64,000 nt of DNA from Bog-473 sp963742035 (GTDB lineage Bacteria; Actinomycetota; Acidimicrobiia; Acidimicrobiales; RAAP-2), in contig CAVUKH010000001.1 in the NCBI GenBank assembly GCA_963742035.1, positions 682,001 to 746,000 of the forward strand, in the 5' to 3' direction. Shown in pieces: positions 61,798-64,000 of the stretch (position 1 is its first letter; each line of letters starts with the position of its first letter). The notes under the pieces were generated by a model that saw nothing but the letters and a program-made list of their open reading frames with translations, searched no databases and was not told the origin of the DNA. The position numbers and the translations under genes are program-made.

Positions 61798-62771
61798 ACG
61801 GAGGCGAGGAAGGACAGCAGCGCGGCGTTGGTCTCGACCGGCCGCTCCTGCTGCACCCAGTGGGCGGCGCCGTCGACGACGGTGGTGCCCCGGAAGTCGG
61901 GCAGGGCGGCCGCCATCTCCTCTGCCGCGTTGGGCATCATGAGGGCCACCGGGTCGAGCACCCCGGTCAAGAAGCCGGTGGGCATGGTGTACACGGAAGC
62001 CGGGATGTCCTTCGCGCGCTCCCAGTTGGCGTCCATGTTGCGGTAGAAGCTGCACGGGCCGAAGAATCCACCCTTCTCGAAGGCGGCGGCGTAGACGTCG
62101 ATGTCGGCTTCGCTGATCCAGCCGGGCAGGACGTCGGGCGCCGGTGTGAGTATGTCCTGGAAACGCGTCCCTTCCCGCGGTGCGGCCGAGACGAGCGGGC
62201 CCGCGTTGGCCATGCCCTGCGCGCCCGCCGAGTAGAGCATGGTGCGAAGGAAGCGCCGCGGGTCGGCCTCGAACTCCGCCTCGGCCGGCCCGACCGGCTG
62301 GAAGTAGAGCATGTAGAAGAACGTGTCGGGGAAGAGCGCCTCGAAGATCTGAATGGGCGGGGCGGGCGCGTTGGAGTAGGGCACGCTCATGTTGTAGATG
62401 GAGGAGACCCGCGTGGGGTGCAGGCGGCCCATCTCCCAGACCACCATGGCGCCCCAGTCGTGACCTACGAAGGCGGCCGTGTCGTAGCCGAAGTGGTCGA
62501 GCAGGCCGTCGAGATCGCCGGTGAGCTTGTCCGACCCGTAGTCGCTGACCTCTGTCGGGTGCGAACTGCCGCCGTAGCCGCGCAGGTCGGGGGCGTAGGC
62601 GCGATAGCCCGCATCGGCCAGCGCGCCGAGCTGGTGACGCCACGAGTACCAGAGCTCCGGGAAGCCGTGGCAGAGCACGACCGGAGGCCCGTCGACGGGG
62701 CCCGCCGCCGCGACGTGCAAATCGATCCCGTTGGTCGGCACCTGCTCGTGCGTCACCTCAGCCTCAGCCAT
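61794..62771 (-). CDS. Alpha/beta hydrolase, epoxide-hydrolase type
   Basis: A 325-residue hydrolase. The oxyanion motif is LCHGFPELWYSWRHQL, the nucleophile is Asp105 in FVGHDWGAMV, and the His lies in VDGAAHWVQQERP. Asp as nucleophile with HGFPE points to epoxide hydrolases or haloalkane dehalogenases; lid tyrosines (DTFFYMLYFQ, FYRNMD) favour the former. The ATG start overlaps the end of the LLM gene by eight bases and the stop overlaps the next gene, so the three are co-translated. Confidence 0.92.
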   Translation of the reverse strand: MAEAEVTHEQVPTNGIDLHVAAAGPVDGPPVVLCHGFPELWYSWRHQLGALADAGYRAYAPDLRGYGGSSHPTEVSDYGSDKLTGDLDGLLDHFGYDTAAFVGHDWGAMVVWEMGRLHPTRVSSIYNMSVPYSNAPAPPIQIFEALFPDTFFYMLYFQPVGPAEAEFEADPRRFLRTMLYSAGAQGMANAGPLVSAAPREGTRFQDILTPAPDVLPGWISEADIDVYAAAFEKGGFFGPCSFYRNMDANWERAKDIPASVYTMPTGFLTGVLDPVALMMPNAAEEMAAALPDFRGTTVVDGAAHWVQQERPVETNAALLSFLASV

Positions 62772-63975
62772 GGGGTGTCACTGGCTCCTCCGTTCTGGCC
62801 GCCTTTTCCGCCTTCTCTTCGTGGTGCTTCTGAATGGCCGACATCACGGCGTTGCCGGCCGCGCCGATGAACTCCGGTCGGTTCTCCGCCGCCCAGTCGC
62901 GACTCGAGGTCAGCGATGCGGCGGAGTCCTGGAAGCGCGGCGCCACGTAGCGCGCGATGAGCTCGTAGGAATGGCGGGTGGCCGCGGTGTCGGCCCACTC
63001 GTGGCCCATGAGGAGGAAGGTGCCGAAGCCCTTCGACTGATCTTGCAGACGGGCCACCTGCGCGATGGCGTCGTCGACCGTGCCGATGACCGCGAAGCCG
63101 GACGCGTTGAGCGCGTCGACCAGCGACTCGAAGTTCTCGGTGTTGGGGGCGAGCGGCAGGGCGGCCACCCGTTGGAAGTAGTCGACCCATTCCTCCAGCC
63201 CGAAGGCGACGTCGGCCACGGCCTGCTCCTTGGTGTCGGCGATGTGCATGGGTCCGACGAGCCGCCAGTTGTTCCGGTCCACGGTGGTCGAGAACTCGGC
63301 CGCCCGCTCCTCCATGACCTCCCAGTGGATGCCCAGGACGTCGAAGCCGCCGGCAGAGGTGGCCCCGATGGAGAGGAGGCTCGTGCCGAAGCGCCCGGCG
63401 GCCCGCGGCCCGGCCGGGGACACCTGGGCCGCCACCGCGACTTCGGGGAACGGGCGCTGGTAGGGCCGCAACTGCAGCCGGGCTTTGACCAGCTTGAACC
63501 ACTCCGTCTCCATGGAAACGGTCTCACCGGCCAGGAGTCGGAGGATCGCCTCGAGTGACTCTTCCATCATGTCGCGCTGCTTGGCGGGATCGATGCCCAT
63601 CATGAACGCGTCCGAGGGCAGGGCACCCGGGCCGACGCCGAACATGACCCGGCCACGCGTCAGGTGGTCGAGCAGCACCATGCGGTCGGCCAGCATGAAC
63701 GGGTGGTGGTAGGGCAGCGACGAGACACCCGTACCGAGGCGGATGTGCTTGGTGCGCTGCGCGGCGGCGGCGATGAAGACCTCGGGCGACGCGATGATCT
63801 CGTAGCCGGCCGAGTGGTGCTCGCCGAACCACGCCTCGTCGAAGCCGAGCTCGTCGAGATGCTCGACGAGCTGGAGGTCGCGCTCGAGCGCCAAGGTGGG
63901 GTTCTGGCCCACCGGGTGGAACGGGGCCAGGAAGATCCCGAACTTGAGGCGGCCGTCGGCGTCAATCGTCGTCAT
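62764..63975 (-). CDS. LLM-class flavin-dependent oxidoreductase
   Basis: A 403-residue luciferase-like monooxygenase: FGIFLAPFHPVGQNPTLALE, HLDELGFDEAWFGEHHSAGY, ASPEVFIAAAAQRTKHIRLG, VSSLPYHHPFMLADRMVLLD, GRVMFGVGPGALPSDAFMMG. The family binds FMN or F420 in a TIM barrel. It is the first gene of an operon with an epoxide-hydrolase-like and a serine hydrolase, an arrangement that suggests stepwise breakdown of a hydrophobic substrate by oxygenation and then hydrolysis. The ATG lies 25 bases from the window end, so the promoter is outside. Confidence 0.93.
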   Translation of the reverse strand: MTTIDADGRLKFGIFLAPFHPVGQNPTLALERDLQLVEHLDELGFDEAWFGEHHSAGYEIIASPEVFIAAAAQRTKHIRLGTGVSSLPYHHPFMLADRMVLLDHLTRGRVMFGVGPGALPSDAFMMGIDPAKQRDMMEESLEAILRLLAGETVSMETEWFKLVKARLQLRPYQRPFPEVAVAAQVSPAGPRAAGRFGTSLLSIGATSAGGFDVLGIHWEVMEERAAEFSTTVDRNNWRLVGPMHIADTKEQAVADVAFGLEEWVDYFQRVAALPLAPNTENFESLVDALNASGFAVIGTVDDAIAQVARLQDQSKGFGTFLLMGHEWADTAATRHSYELIARYVAPRFQDSAASLTSSRDWAAENRPEFIGAAGNAVMSAIQKHHEEKAEKAARTEEPVTPHG

Positions 63976-64000
63976 GTTCCTCCAGGGTTGGTGCAGCGGG

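Overview
The window looks like a chromosomal segment of a high-GC actinobacterium, most probably of the class Acidimicrobiia. This placement is inferred from gene content, not from a marker phylogeny. The signs are an HspR repressor with a HAIR-type operator at dnaK, a GlnR-type box before amt-glnK, several F420-type oxidoreductase families, a DUF222-HNH gene, SigE-type ECF sigma, YtrA-type GntR regulators, many GTG starts with GTGA gene overlaps, and secreted proteins built from a 42-residue GYWLVASDGG-type repeat.

Layout. 0-4.2 kb: the tail of a nitronate monooxygenase, an aldo/keto reductase, a ClpX-zinc-finger/Maf fusion, and a secreted repeat protein ending in an SGNH-like hydrolase. 4.4-14 kb: an adk paralogue, a PQQ-type propeller, a redoxin without its cysteine, a self-regulated GntR-ABC operon, a GH12-like enzyme, a CYTH protein and a phosphotriesterase-family protein. 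14.1-18.7 kb: a small accessory block bounded by an intact tRNA-Gly(CCC) and a degenerate copy of its 3' half; it holds an ECF sigma factor with a secreted partner, a second GntR gene, a truncated gene and a transposase remnant. 19-29.7 kb: an EtfD-like membrane Fe-S oxidoreductase, aquaporin, two P-II proteins with one amt, an SPFH/ribbon-helix-helix pair under a 27-bp palindrome, and gpmA. 29.8-36.7 kb: dnaK-grpE-dnaJ-hspR-clpB. 36.8-41.4 kb: three neighbouring loci of the 42-residue repeat family, two of them frame-broken. 42.3-57.6 kb: purA-purD-purB-purC-purS-purQ, then a short interruption (amidase-like protein, hypothetical, methyltransferase, patatin), then purL-purF-purM-pyrE. 58-64 kb: a frame-split HNH gene, a cyclase-family protein, a deazaflavin-type reductase, and a minus-strand operon of LLM oxidoreductase, alpha/beta hydrolase and serine hydrolase.

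How the parts work together. The pur genes cover most steps from PRPP to IMP and on to adenylosuccinate; purN, purE/K and purH are not in the window. The heat-shock block is a complete Hsp70-ClpB disaggregation set with its own repressor. The amt-glnK pair with a GlnR box is an ammonium-responsive unit.

Two things stand out at the sequence level. Short tandem arrays (9-21 bp units) are frequent in and between genes. Several otherwise good genes (grpE, the HNH gene, the ECF partner, two repeat proteins) carry frame breaks. These are either real decay or residual indels in the assembly, and raw reads would decide.
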